NCBI RefSeq assembly: GCF_014982725.1
Contig: NZ_JADCJZ010000002.1
Location: 248,001 to 312,000, forward strand
Source: Thermophilibacter gallinarum
Lineage (GTDB): Bacteria; Actinomycetota; Coriobacteriia; Coriobacteriales; Atopobiaceae
Direction: 5' to 3'
Length of the DNA stretch: 64,000 bases
The translations under genes were made by a program, and so were the position numbers. Below, piece after piece: positions 1 through 8,351 of the stretch; within the stretch, counting starts at the first letter, position 1, and each line of letters opens with the position of its first letter. The notes beneath the pieces are model-generated. The model did no database searches. It worked only from the letters and a program-made list of their open reading frames with translations, and was not told the origin of the DNA.

Positions 1-657
1 CGCGGACACGATGATGCCGGCGATCATGCCGAAGAAGACGCTGCCGAGCTTGAGGGTGCCCTTGGCGAAGTTGTTGAGGCCAAAGACCACGGCGAACGTG
101 ACGAGCGCCACGCACCAGGCCTGCGGGGTGCCCCAGAGCGCGGTGCCCTCGCCGCCGGCCATGTACTTGATGGCCGTCGGGTAGAGCGAGACGCCGATCG
201 TGAAGATCACCGTGCCGGTGACGACCGGCGGGAAGAACGCCTTGAGCTTGCCGTAGAAGATGCCGAAGAGGATCGCCGCGATGCCGCCCACGATCTCGCC
301 GCCGAGAAGGGCGCCGAAGGAGAACGTGGCGCCCATGGCCTGCAGCGCGGGCAGGAACGCGAACGACACGCCCATGACGATGGGCAGGTTGCCGCCGATG
401 CGGCGGAACGGCGCAAAGGCCTGCAGCGCCGTGTCGATGGCGGAGAGGATCAGCGCGACCTGGATGATGTCGGTCTTCTGCTGAGCGGTGAAGTCAAAGG
501 TGGCCGCGATGAGGATCGCCGGCGTGATGATGCCGGCGAAGGACGCCAGCACGTGCTGGAGCGCGCAGGGCAGCATCTCGCCGATGGGCGGCATCCCCTC
601 GCGCTGGAACAGGATCGCGGAGGACCCCTTCTCCTCCGCCGCTTGCGTGTTAGCCAT
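1..657 (-). CDS. NCS2-family nucleobase permease, N-terminal part
   Basis: This is the first 219 residues of a nucleobase:cation symporter-2 permease, a membrane protein importing xanthine, urate or uracil with a cation. The ATG is at 655-657 and the frame leaves the left edge of the window still open. A short soluble N-terminus is followed by hydrophobic segments; ALQHVLASFAG near residue 32 and GNLPIVMG near residue 90 are characteristic of the family. It is divergent from a YheO/DauR-like regulator and shares a 296-bp intergenic region with it, so control by that regulator is plausible. The substrate cannot be decided from this fragment; a purine is my inference from close similarity in style to xanthine permeases. 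Confidence 0.9.
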   Translation of the reverse strand, partial: MANTQAAEEKGSSAILFQREGMPPIGEMLPCALQHVLASFAGIITPAILIAATFDFTAQQKTDIIQVALILSAIDTALQAFAPFRRIGGNLPIVMGVSFAFLPALQAMGATFSFGALLGGEIVGGIAAILFGIFYGKLKAFFPPVVTGTVIFTIGVSLYPTAIKYMAGGEGTALWGTPQAWCVALVTFAVVFGLNNFAKGTLKLGSVFFGMIAGIIVSA

Positions 658-953
658 GCTCGTCCTCTCCACGATGCTCCGACTGTGTTTCGATGGTATT
701 ACGTGCGCGCACTGACAATTTGTCTGGTTCTATGAAATTCTGTTAGACGGTCGGTTGCGGGGCGCGAACGGTACGGGAAATGCCCCGCTTCCAAAATAAT
801 TTCGTTGTCCTCAGATGGCTATAACGCCACGTCAGAGGGTTCTTCTCGCCCGGCGCGCCCGCCGGGGCCCGGAAGACGGACCAAACAAAAAGTTTGGCAG
901 GTCCACCATTTCGGGTACCATCTCTCTCGTTCACACGAAGCGAGGAGAACGCC
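658..953. promoter_or_regulatory. Divergent promoter region between permease and regulator
   Basis: The region serves both divergent genes. Two small palindromes are visible: GACAATTTGTC at 714-724, next to a possible minus-strand -10 box TAATAC, and CCAAAC-AAAAA-GTTTGG at 882-898, about 55 bp before the regulator start. Either could be an operator for the regulator. A GAGGAG ribosome site lies just before the plus-strand ATG at 954. A copy of the recurrent TTCTTCTCGCC word is at 841-851. No RNA gene is recognised. Operator function is inference. Confidence 0.4.
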
Positions 954-1616
954 ATGACCGAGGCCCAGCTCGACTTCTACAAGCGGCTCGCCCACGCGCT
1001 CGCGCTGCAGTTCGGCAGCGGGTGCGAGGTCGTCGTCCACGACCTGGAGGCGGCCGACCCCAGCCACTCCATCGTCGCCATCGAGAACGGCCACGTCACG
1101 GGCCGCAAGCTCGGCGACGGGCCGAGTCACGTGGTGCTCGAGGCGCTGCACGCCGGCGAGGAGCGGCTCGAGGACCGGCTGGCCTACCTCACCAAGACCG
1201 CGGACGGCAAGATCCTCAAGTCCTCGACCGTCTTCATCCGCGACGACCACGGCCGTACGGTGGGCATCTTCGCCGTCAACTACGACATCACGATCCTGCG
1301 CGCCATGGGCGACACCATCGCCGAGGTCGTGGGCACGGGCCCGAGCGCCCCGCGCGAGCCGGAGCCGATCGTGCGCAGCGTGGCCGACCTCCTGGACGAC
1401 CTCATCGAGCAGAGCGTCCAGCTCGTGGGTACGCCGGTGGCGCTCATGACCAAGGAGGAGAAGGTCCGCGCGATCCGCTACCTCAACGACACGGGCGCGT
1501 TCCTCATCACCAAGAGCGGCCCCAAGGTCTGCAAGTACTTCGGCATCTCCAAGTACACCCTCTACAACTACCTCGACGAGGCGCGCGCCGCCGACGAGCA
1601 GGACGAGCGGGAGTAG
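954..1616 (+). CDS. YheO/DauR-type PAS and helix-turn-helix transcriptional regulator
   Basis: A 220-residue cytoplasmic DNA-binding regulator of the YheO/DauR family. Residues about 10-115 match the YheO-type PAS domain (CEVVVHDLE, followed by HSIVAIENGHVTGR), and residues about 150-215 match the family's C-terminal helix-turn-helix (MTKEEKVRAIRYLNDTGAF, then KYFGISKYTLYNYLDEA). In characterised relatives such as DauR this family controls amino-acid or nucleobase-related genes. I chose ATG 954 because GAGGAG sits 8 bp upstream; an in-frame upstream ATG at 894 has no ribosome site and would add residues absent from the family. Its divergent neighbour is a nucleobase permease, its probable target. 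The next gene follows after one base, so the two are likely co-transcribed. Confidence 0.88.
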   Translation: MTEAQLDFYKRLAHALALQFGSGCEVVVHDLEAADPSHSIVAIENGHVTGRKLGDGPSHVVLEALHAGEERLEDRLAYLTKTADGKILKSSTVFIRDDHGRTVGIFAVNYDITILRAMGDTIAEVVGTGPSAPREPEPIVRSVADLLDDLIEQSVQLVGTPVALMTKEEKVRAIRYLNDTGAFLITKSGPKVCKYFGISKYTLYNYLDEARAADEQDERE

Positions 1617-1617
1617 C

Positions 1618-2178
1618 GTGGCGGACGGAGTGACAGGCCTGCCGCGACGCGTGGCGCTCGTGGCCGTCGACGCCGCGGACGCCGTGGACTGCCTGCTCTC
1701 GGACTTCGCCGAGGCGCTGCCCGTCTACGCCCGCCTGTCGGGCATGGACGCGCCCGAGCTCGTGCGCGCGGACGGCGCCGACATGCCGGGTGACTGCGAC
1801 ACGGTGCTTCTCGGCACCCTGTTCGACGCGCGCGGCGGCAACGGGCGGCTCGCGGACGCGCTGCGCCCGTGCGCGCCCGGGACCCGCGTCTACGCGCTCG
1901 GCGCCACCGACGCGCGCGACCCCGGATGCGCCGGGCCCGCCCTGGACGCCCTCGCGGGCCTCTGCGAGGAGCTGGGGCTGAGCTGGATGGGCGGGGTTGT
2001 CGTCGGGCGCGCCGCGCTCTTCCCGCGCGTCATGGGCTGCCCGCGCATGGGCTGGGCGCGTCGCCCCGCCTCCGAGGCCGTCGACCGCCTCATCGCCGCC
2101 GTGCGCTCCGGCCTGCCGGCGGACGAGGAGCTCGTGCGGCCGTCGCCGTGGGCGCGCGTGCTGGCGCTCGTGCGCTAG
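1618..2178 (+). CDS. Conserved hypothetical protein, possible flavodoxin-like fold
   Basis: A 186-residue protein I do not recognise. It opens with GTG one base after the stop of the regulator gene, so translation is probably coupled. The N-terminus has a beta-strand-rich stretch (RVALVAVDAADAV), and alternating hydrophobic strands and glycine turns (DTVLLGTLFDARGGNGRLAD, VYALGAT, MGGVVVGRA) resemble a Rossmann or flavodoxin-like alpha/beta fold with loops that could hold a flavin phosphate. There is no signal peptide or membrane segment. Its end overlaps the end of the convergent zinc-ribbon gene by 4 bp. A redox role linked to nucleobase metabolism would fit the neighbours but is only a guess. 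Confidence 0.65.
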   Translation: MADGVTGLPRRVALVAVDAADAVDCLLSDFAEALPVYARLSGMDAPELVRADGADMPGDCDTVLLGTLFDARGGNGRLADALRPCAPGTRVYALGATDARDPGCAGPALDALAGLCEELGLSWMGGVVVGRAALFPRVMGCPRMGWARRPASEAVDRLIAAVRSGLPADEELVRPSPWARVLALVR

Positions 2179-2606
2179 GCGAAGACCACGCGCAGCACCG
2201 TCCCGATCACCACCAGGACCAGCAGCGCGGCGCCGAAGTTGCGCAGCGCGATCGGGTTGACCACGCCCTGCGCCTCGTTGGCGTTGAGGTTCTCGCACCA
2301 GGTCCTCTCGCCGCACGCGGGGCAGTCGAAGCGCTTGGCGACGTAGTGGTAGTGCGGCTCGCTCACGAGCGCGACGCCCTTCACGCGCGTCCGCGTGGTC
2401 GAGCGGGAGCGCCGCATCTTGCTCCGCGCGAACTCGCGCGGGGAGAGGTCGAACTCGTGGCCGCAGCCCTCGCAGCGCATGCGGTAGCGCAGGCCCGACG
2501 CCTCGACCTGGGCGAGCGTCCGGCGCCACGCCACCACGAACAGCGCGACCATGAGGACGACGCACGCCAGAACGGCGAGAAGCGCGACGACGATCGTAGC
2601 GGGCAT
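2175..2606 (-). CDS. Small zinc-ribbon membrane protein
   Basis: A 143-residue protein of unknown function. It starts at ATG 2604-2606 after an AGGGGG ribosome site. Residues 1-25 form a membrane segment, the middle carries two CxxC pairs (CEGCGHEFD and CPACGERTWC) typical of a rubredoxin-like zinc ribbon, and the last 25 residues form a second membrane segment. The topology puts the ribbon between two anchors. An upstream frame extension to 2747 overlaps tatD and is not supported. It lies 11 bp downstream of tatD on the same strand, so it is probably at the end of the metG-rsmA-tatD transcript. Confidence 0.7.
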   Translation of the reverse strand: MPATIVVALLAVLACVVLMVALFVVAWRRTLAQVEASGLRYRMRCEGCGHEFDLSPREFARSKMRRSRSTTRTRVKGVALVSEPHYHYVAKRFDCPACGERTWCENLNANEAQGVVNPIALRNFGAALLVLVVIGTVLRVVFA

Positions 2607-2617
2607 GACGCGACCCC

Positions 2618-3628
2618 CTATCGCGAGAAGAGCTTGCAGGCGTTGTTCCACAGCGCCTCGTAGGTGGACTGGCGGCCGCCGCGGCCGCCGGCCTCGCGCA
2701 CGTCGGCCACGCACGCGGCGGTGAACGAGACCATGGCCGGCTCGCACTCCTGGCCGCGCAGCGGCACCGGCGCCATGTAGGGGCTGTCGGTCTCTGTGAG
2801 CAGATAGCGCTCGGGGCAGTAGGTGGCCGCCTCGCGGATCTCGTCGGAACGGGAGAACGTGACGGCGCCGCCGAAGGCGACGTGGCAGCCCAGGCGCGTG
2901 AAGTCCTCCATCACCCTGATGTCCGAGGTGAAGCAGTGCAGGTCGCAGCCGCGCGCGGGCACGCCCTCCTCGCGCAGGATGCGGGCGGCGAGGCGGTGGG
3001 CGTTGACGCGCACATCACCGGCCGCGTCGCGGATGTGGAGCTGGACGGGCAGGTCGAGCTCGTGCGCGAGGCGCAGCTGGAGGCGCAGCGCCGCCTCCTG
3101 GGGCTCGGCCGGGACCTTGTTGTAGGGGCCGTAGTCCAGGCCGAACTCGCCCACGCCCACGGCGCGGGGGCTGGCGAGGAGCTCGCGCAGGCGCTCGACC
3201 GCGGCGTCGTCCACCTGGGCCGAGCCGTAGGGGTGCACGCCGGCGACGATACGGATGTTGTCCAGCAGGTCGGGCACGTCCCAGCCCTCGAACTCCGGCG
3301 GGGTGAGGCTCATGCCGCGCGCCTCGGCCAGGCAGACGCGCGCGAGGTCGATCTGGCCCTCGAGCCAGCCGAGGAAGGCGGCCACGCTCGGCCACTTGCG
3401 GGGGACGTCGCTCACCGGGTCCACGGGGATGACGAGCAGGCGCACGCCCGCGAGCGCGGCGCGCACGAGCGCCATGGCCGGGTCGTGGGCGCGGAAGCTC
3501 GTGAGGTGGCCGTGGGTGTCCGCGAGCGGGGCCAGCGGGCGGGGCCAGTCGCAGGGCGCGCCCTTCTGGTCGTGGAAGAGCTCGCGGTCGGCGAGCATGA
3601 GGTGGTCGAGGGAGATCTGTTCGGACAT
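2618..3628 (-). CDS. tatD: TatD family metal-dependent hydrolase (DNase)
   Basis: A 336-residue TatD-type hydrolase of the amidohydrolase superfamily; relatives are Mg2+-dependent 3'-5' exonucleases acting on DNA ends. Visible metal-site motifs are DTHGHL near the N-terminus, the VGVGEFGLDYG block with the bridging Glu, QLHIRDA, DLHCF and TETDSPYM near the C-terminus. The ATG at 3626-3628 follows AAGGAG; the longer upstream frame runs into rsmA. About 40 residues precede the first HxH motif, slightly longer than usual. It sits 22 bp after rsmA, reproducing the common metG-tatD-rsmA association in Gram-positive bacteria. Confidence 0.92.
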   Translation of the reverse strand: MSEQISLDHLMLADRELFHDQKGAPCDWPRPLAPLADTHGHLTSFRAHDPAMALVRAALAGVRLLVIPVDPVSDVPRKWPSVAAFLGWLEGQIDLARVCLAEARGMSLTPPEFEGWDVPDLLDNIRIVAGVHPYGSAQVDDAAVERLRELLASPRAVGVGEFGLDYGPYNKVPAEPQEAALRLQLRLAHELDLPVQLHIRDAAGDVRVNAHRLAARILREEGVPARGCDLHCFTSDIRVMEDFTRLGCHVAFGGAVTFSRSDEIREAATYCPERYLLTETDSPYMAPVPLRGQECEPAMVSFTAACVADVREAGGRGGRQSTYEALWNNACKLFSR

Positions 3629-3650
3629 CGGCTCTCCTTGGGTGCGGGGG

Positions 3651-4505
3651 TCAGGGTCGGTCGCCCAGGGCCTCGGCGAGGCGCACGAAGTCGGCGGGCG
3701 AAAGGGTCTCGGCGCGGCAGGTGGGCGCGATGCCGCAGGCGGCGAAGGCGTCGTCGAGAGCACCCTTCTCGTAGCCGGAGGCGGCCATGGAGTTGCGGAT
3801 GGTCTTGCGGCGCTGCGCGAACGCGGCGTCGATCACGGCGGACACCTCGGCCACGCGCGCGGCGTCCACGAGCGGCGCGCGGTCGATGCGCACGACGGCG
3901 GAGTCCACGTGCGGGGGCGGCATGAAGTTGCCCGGCCCCACCTCGAAGCGCCCGGTCACGCGGGCGAGAAGCGCGAGCTTGGCCGTGTAGGCGCCGTAGG
4001 TGCGGTTGCCGGGGTCGGCGCAGATGCGGTCGGCCACCTCGGCCTGCACCATCACCACGAGGCGGCGCAGGCTCGGCATGCGCTGGAGGTAGGCGAGGAT
4101 GATCGTGGCGGCCACGTTGTAGGGCAGGTTGGCGACAAGGACGTCGGGCTCACCGCCCGCGGCCTCCGCGATCTGCTCCGGCGTCACGCGCAGCGCGTCG
4201 CCCATGATGAACGAGAAGTTCGGGTGCGCCGCCGCGTGCGCGGAGAGCACGGGCTCGAGCTCGCGGTCCATCTCGACGGAGACCACGTGCCCCGCCTCGG
4301 CGAGAAGCGCCAGCGTGAGCGTGCCGATGCCGGGGCCCACCTCGAGCACGCGGTCCTTCTCGCCAAGCTCGGCCAGGTCCGTGATCTTCTCGATCACGTG
4401 GTTGTTGACCAGGAAGTTCTGGCCCAGGCTGTGCTTGGTCGCGAGACCGTACGCCTCGAGAAGGGCGCGGGTGGCACCGGGGTTTGCCAGAGGGGAACCC
4501 GTCAC
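3651..4505 (-). CDS. rsmA: 16S rRNA (adenine1518/1519-N6) dimethyltransferase
   Basis: A 284-residue RsmA/KsgA methyltransferase that dimethylates two adjacent adenines in helix 45 of 16S rRNA during small-subunit maturation. Motifs in order: KHSLGQNFLV at the N-terminus, the SAM-binding LEVGPGIGTLT, acidic VEMDREL, GDAL, and the catalytic NLPYNV. Length matches the family. The start is GTG at 4503-4505, 6 bp after the metG stop, so translation is likely coupled to metG. Confidence 0.95.
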   Translation of the reverse strand: MTGSPLANPGATRALLEAYGLATKHSLGQNFLVNNHVIEKITDLAELGEKDRVLEVGPGIGTLTLALLAEAGHVVSVEMDRELEPVLSAHAAAHPNFSFIMGDALRVTPEQIAEAAGGEPDVLVANLPYNVAATIILAYLQRMPSLRRLVVMVQAEVADRICADPGNRTYGAYTAKLALLARVTGRFEVGPGNFMPPPHVDSAVVRIDRAPLVDAARVAEVSAVIDAAFAQRRKTIRNSMAASGYEKGALDDAFAACGIAPTCRAETLSPADFVRLAEALGDRP

Positions 4506-4511
4506 GCTCGC

Positions 4512-6119
4512 CTACTTCTTGGTGTCCAGGCGCGGGAAGAGCGCGTCGCCCTTGGTCACGGGGACGCCACCCGCGAGGCCGCCCCAGGCGCAGGCGCCGG
4601 CGAGGTCGTCCGTGGCGGCCTCGGCCTCGAGGCTCATGCGGCGCAGGACCTCGGCCGAGGTCTCGGGCATGAACGGCGCGAGCAGGTGCGCGCAGATGCG
4701 GATGGACTCGAGCAGGTCGCGGATGATGTCGGCGAGCTCGCCGGCGCGCTCCGGGTCCTTGGCCACGGCCCAGGGCGCGGAGTCCTCGATGTAGTGGTTG
4801 GCGGCGTGGACGAGCTCCATGACGACGTCCTTGGCGCCCACGTAGTCGAAGGCGGCCATGCGCTCGAAGTAGCGGTCGTAGATGCCGGCGGCGACGCCCC
4901 TGAGCACGCCGTCCTTCTCGGCCCAGCCGTCCGGCGTCTCCGGCGTCCTGCCGTCGAAGTACTTGGCGCTCATGTTGAGGGCGCGCGAGACCAGGTTGCC
5001 CCAGCTGTTGGCGAGGTCGGCGTTGTAGACCTGCTCCATGCGCTCGAAGGAGATCGCGGAGTCCTCGCCGTGGATGACGTCGGTCATGAAGTAGTAGCGG
5101 TAGCCCTCGACGCCGAGCAGCTCGATGACGTCGCGCGGGGCGATCGCGTTGCCGCGGGACTTGGACATCTTCTCGGCCTTGCCCGTCTCGGCGTTGCGCA
5201 CCGTGAGGAAGCCGTGCACGAAGACGTGCTCGGGCAGGGCCTCGTCGATGGCCATGAGCATGGCGGGCCACAGGATGCAGTGGAAGCGGATGATGTCCTT
5301 GCCGATGAGGTGGCACTGGGCGGGCCAGCGGCGCGCGAGCTCGGCGCGGGAGTCGGGGTCGTCCAGGCTGTAGCCCACGGCGGTCATGTAGTTGAGCAGC
5401 GCGTCAAACCACACGTAGGTGACGTGCTTGTCGTCGAAGGGCACCTTGATGCCCCAGTCGAAGGTCGTGCGGGAGACCGAGGTGTCCGTGAGGCCGCCCT
5501 CGACGAAGCTGCGAACCTCGTTCATGCGGAAGTCGGGCTGCACGAAGTCGGGGTGCTCGTCGTAGAGCTTGAGCAGGCGGTCCTGGAAGGCGGAGAGCTT
5601 GAAGAAGTAGGACTCCTCCTGGACGCGCTCGAGCGGGCGTCCGCAGTCCGGGCAGAGGTGCTCGCCCTTCGTGCCGCGCTCCTCGTCGGCCTTCTCGACC
5701 TGGGTCTCGGTGAAGTAGGTCTCCTCGGGCACGCAGTACCAGCCGTCGTAGGAGCCCTTGTAGAGATAGCCGGACTCGAGCATGCGGTCCCAGAGGTACT
5801 GGACCGCGTGGTTCTGGCGGGGCTCGGTGGTGCGGATGAAGTCGTCGTTGGAGACCTCGAGCTCGCGCCAGAGGTCCTGGAAGAGCGGGGCCTGGGAGTC
5901 GCACCACTCCTGCGGGGTCATGCCGTGCTCGGCGGCGGCCTCGGCGACCTTCTCGCCGTGCTCGTCCATGCCGGTCAGGAACTTGACGTCGTAGCCGGCC
6001 GCGCGACGGAAGCGCGCCTGGACGTCGGCGAGCAGCGTGCAGTACGCGGTGCCCAGGTGCGGGGCGGCGTTGACGTAGTAGATCGGGGTGGTGACGAAGT
6101 AGGACGGCTTCTCTGCCAT
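4512..6119 (-). CDS. metG: Methionyl-tRNA synthetase
   Basis: A 535-residue class Ia synthetase charging tRNA-Met. The HIGH-like motif appears as PHLGTAY near residue 20, a zinc knuckle with CPDCG lies around residue 145, and KMSKSRGN is the KMSKS signature near residue 300. The C-terminal anticodon-binding helical domain is present, but the EMAP/Trbp-like dimerisation domain found in longer MetG proteins is absent. ATG 6117-6119 follows GAGGAG. It heads a metG-rsmA-tatD operon on the minus strand. A TACAAT -10-like box lies at 6164-6159. Confidence 0.96.
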   Translation of the reverse strand: MAEKPSYFVTTPIYYVNAAPHLGTAYCTLLADVQARFRRAAGYDVKFLTGMDEHGEKVAEAAAEHGMTPQEWCDSQAPLFQDLWRELEVSNDDFIRTTEPRQNHAVQYLWDRMLESGYLYKGSYDGWYCVPEETYFTETQVEKADEERGTKGEHLCPDCGRPLERVQEESYFFKLSAFQDRLLKLYDEHPDFVQPDFRMNEVRSFVEGGLTDTSVSRTTFDWGIKVPFDDKHVTYVWFDALLNYMTAVGYSLDDPDSRAELARRWPAQCHLIGKDIIRFHCILWPAMLMAIDEALPEHVFVHGFLTVRNAETGKAEKMSKSRGNAIAPRDVIELLGVEGYRYYFMTDVIHGEDSAISFERMEQVYNADLANSWGNLVSRALNMSAKYFDGRTPETPDGWAEKDGVLRGVAAGIYDRYFERMAAFDYVGAKDVVMELVHAANHYIEDSAPWAVAKDPERAGELADIIRDLLESIRICAHLLAPFMPETSAEVLRRMSLEAEAATDDLAGACAWGGLAGGVPVTKGDALFPRLDTKK

Positions 6120-6178
6120 TGTGCGACTCCTCATGACGGATCTTGGCATGCGGGGTCGATTGTACTCTTTTGTAGTGC

Positions 6179-6248
6179 GCGTTAGGAATCGGCGCGCGTC
6201 CCCGTTCTTCTCGCCGTTTTGACGGGGACAGGCGCCGATTCCTAACGC
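6179..6248 (-). repeat. Long intergenic hairpin 3' of rsmI, with recurrent word in the loop
   Basis: Outer arms of 17 bp (6179-6195 and 6232-6248; GCGTTAGGAATCGGCGC and its complement) enclose a second 8-bp pair (GTCCCCGT with ACGGGGAC). The apical loop holds CGTTCTTCTCGCC, the recurrent word of this window. It lies 70 bp after the rsmI stop and upstream of metG. There is no T-run after the stem, so it is not a textbook intrinsic terminator; it may act as a boundary or mRNA 3'-end structure. Confidence 0.6.
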
Positions 6249-6318
6249 GGAAACGTTTCTGCACAGGGACGCGCCCGATTTTCTAACCCGCACAACGCGC
6301 GGCGAGAAGGACGGGCGG

Positions 6319-7176
6319 CTAGCGGGCCGCCGCCGCGACGACGGCGTCGTAGACCTCCGCGCGCGGCAGCGAGAAGGACTTTGCGAGCCGCTTGGCCAGC
6401 GCGCTCTTGGGCTCGCCCGCGGCGAGGCCGGCGGCGATCTCCTCCTCGAGCGTGCACTCGGGGCCGGCGGCCTCCGCGCGGCGCGCCGCGAGCTCATCGG
6501 CATCAGGCGCCGCGATCACGACCACGCACTCGCCGCGCACCTCCTCGCGGGCGGCGACGACCGCCGCGAGCTCGGGGGCGAGGCCGCGTACGACCTCCTC
6601 GTGGAGCTTCGTGAGCTCCCGCACGAGCGCCACACGGCGCCCCGGGAAGACCTCGGCCACGTTGGCGAGGGTCTCGGCCACGCGGCGCGGGCTCTCGTAT
6701 ATCACCAGGGTCCCGGGGATCGCAGCGAGCTCCGCGAGGCGCGCGAGCTGGGCGCCGCGCCTGCGCGGCAGGAACCCCTCGAAGAAGAAGTGGTCGCTCG
6801 CCAGGCCAGACGCCACGAGCGCGCAGGTCACCGCGCTCGGACCCGGCACCACCTCGACGCGCTCGCCGGCGTCGAGCGCGGCGTCCACGAGCCGCTGGCC
6901 CGGGTCGGAGACGCCCGGCATGCCCGCGTCGGAGACGAACGCCACGCGCTCCCCCGCCGCGAGGCGCCCGAGCACCTGGTCGATCTTCTCGGCCATGACG
7001 TTCTCGTCGCAGCGCTCCAGGCGGACGCGCAGGCCGAAGGCGCTCATGAGGCGGCCCGTCACGCGCGTGTCCTCGCAGAGCACGACGTCGGCCTCGCCGA
7101 GCACCCGCCGCACGCGCGGGGAGGCGTCCTCGAGGTTGCCTATGGGCGTTCCGACGACGCTGAGAAGACCCGCCAT
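6319..7176 (-). CDS. rsmI: 16S rRNA (cytidine1402-2'-O)-methyltransferase
   Basis: A 285-residue RsmI (tetrapyrrole methylase superfamily) that 2'-O-methylates C1402 in the 16S rRNA decoding centre. Diagnostic motifs are VGTPIGNLED at the N-terminus, CEDTR, SDAGMPGVSDPG near residue 85, VPGPSA and FEGFLPRR. ATG 7174-7176 overlaps the stop of the upstream GH5-like gene (TGATG), so the two are translationally coupled. The length is normal. Confidence 0.94.
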   Translation of the reverse strand: MAGLLSVVGTPIGNLEDASPRVRRVLGEADVVLCEDTRVTGRLMSAFGLRVRLERCDENVMAEKIDQVLGRLAAGERVAFVSDAGMPGVSDPGQRLVDAALDAGERVEVVPGPSAVTCALVASGLASDHFFFEGFLPRRRGAQLARLAELAAIPGTLVIYESPRRVAETLANVAEVFPGRRVALVRELTKLHEEVVRGLAPELAAVVAAREEVRGECVVVIAAPDADELAARRAEAAGPECTLEEEIAAGLAAGEPKSALAKRLAKSFSLPRAEVYDAVVAAAAR

Positions 7177-8219
7177 CAGACGATCATCCCGCGCTCGAAG
7201 GTGGCGAGCGCCACGCGGGCGTCCCACGCGGCGAGCTTGCCCGAGGTCTTCCAGGTGTTGAAGAACCACGCGGGGCACTTCTCGTAGGCGTGGAGCTGCT
7301 CGGAGGTGTAGACGCGCTCGAGCGCGATGCGCCCCTCGGGCGTCATCTGCGAGTCCGCGACCGGAAGGGAGGACGACCACTTGCCCACCATGACCGGCAT
7401 GTCCGCGCGGCGCGCCTCGCGCAGGCGCCCCTCGAGCGCGCGCACCAGGCGCCGCACGCCCGCCGGGCCGGAGACGTCCACGTGCGCGGCGGGGCGGTCC
7501 AGGTGGCAGTCGAGCCAGACGTTGCGGTAGTGGCGCTGCGCCATGAAGCGGCCCCAGCCGCGCGCGACGCCGCCGTCCGGCATGATGACCACGACGTCCT
7601 CGCCGGCGGCGCTGCGCACCAGCTCGTAGGCCTCGCGGTAGTAGTTGCGCAGGCGGTGCACGGGGACGCCGTCGGTGAGCGCGAGGCCGCGGCGCACCTG
7701 CAGGACCGGCTCGTCGGCGAGCTCCAGCCCGAAGAAGCCCGTGCGGTGGGCGTAGCGCTTGGCCAGCGCGTAGACGACCTCGAGGATCTCGTCGCGGGTG
7801 ACGTGGCAGTCGGCGTTGTCCGGCGCGATGCCGTTGTCGGAGTGGGGGCCGCCCGGGCTCATGGCCAGTGCGAAGACCACCTTGAGGCCGATCTCCTCGG
7901 CCCACTCCAGCGCCTCGTCCACGAGCTCGGCACAGCCCACGTACGGGCCGGGCTCCGGGCCCTCGTCGCCGTAGACGTACCAGGGGACGGGGATGCGCAC
8001 GGCGTTGAAGCCGCGCGCGGCGATGCGGGCGAAGTCCTCGCGCGTGACGAAGGTGGCCCGGTGGTTGCGCACGTAGTCGGCGTAGCGACGACGGCCGAGC
8101 GCCGTGACGAGCGCCTCCTCGTCGAGCGCGCCGGCCTCGGCGAAGAGCTCCGGCGTGACCCAGGACTCGAGCGTCAGCCAGCCCGTCAGGTTGACCCCGT
8201 GCAGGGTGTTGTTTCCCAT
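7176..8219 (-). CDS. GH5-like protein lacking the catalytic nucleophile
   Basis: A 347-residue cytoplasmic protein of the glycoside hydrolase 5 fold, closest in motif to exo-beta-1,3-glucanases (GH5_9-like). GVNLTGWLTLESWVTPELF near residue 8, RIPVPW at 76 and WKTSGKLAAWD at 323 are family hallmarks. The acid/base site reads LADEP with Glu170 kept (usually NEP). The nucleophile position, normally VGEWS, reads VGKWS with Lys280, so retaining hydrolysis is not expected. ATG 8217-8219 follows GGAGGTGG. No signal peptide is present. It is coupled to rsmI by a stop/start overlap. It may be a sugar-binding or otherwise repurposed protein; function is unknown. Confidence 0.75.
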   Translation of the reverse strand: MGNNTLHGVNLTGWLTLESWVTPELFAEAGALDEEALVTALGRRRYADYVRNHRATFVTREDFARIAARGFNAVRIPVPWYVYGDEGPEPGPYVGCAELVDEALEWAEEIGLKVVFALAMSPGGPHSDNGIAPDNADCHVTRDEILEVVYALAKRYAHRTGFFGLELADEPVLQVRRGLALTDGVPVHRLRNYYREAYELVRSAAGEDVVVIMPDGGVARGWGRFMAQRHYRNVWLDCHLDRPAAHVDVSGPAGVRRLVRALEGRLREARRADMPVMVGKWSSSLPVADSQMTPEGRIALERVYTSEQLHAYEKCPAWFFNTWKTSGKLAAWDARVALATFERGMIV

Positions 8220-8351
8220 GACCCACCTCCGATCGCTCGCCCTAAGGCCAGTATAGCCACGCGCGCGGACGTTATTCCCGGCGCGCGCGTGACGTTTTGG
8301 ACAGGTTCGCGAGCGGGGGGGTCGAAGACCCGCCCGCCGCAGGAGCGGTGG

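Noticed and set aside
3255-6185. A 976-codon open frame on the plus strand
   Set aside because: It is the antisense shadow of rsmA and metG in GC3-rich DNA; the translation is Gly/Val/Arg/His-rich and matches no family.
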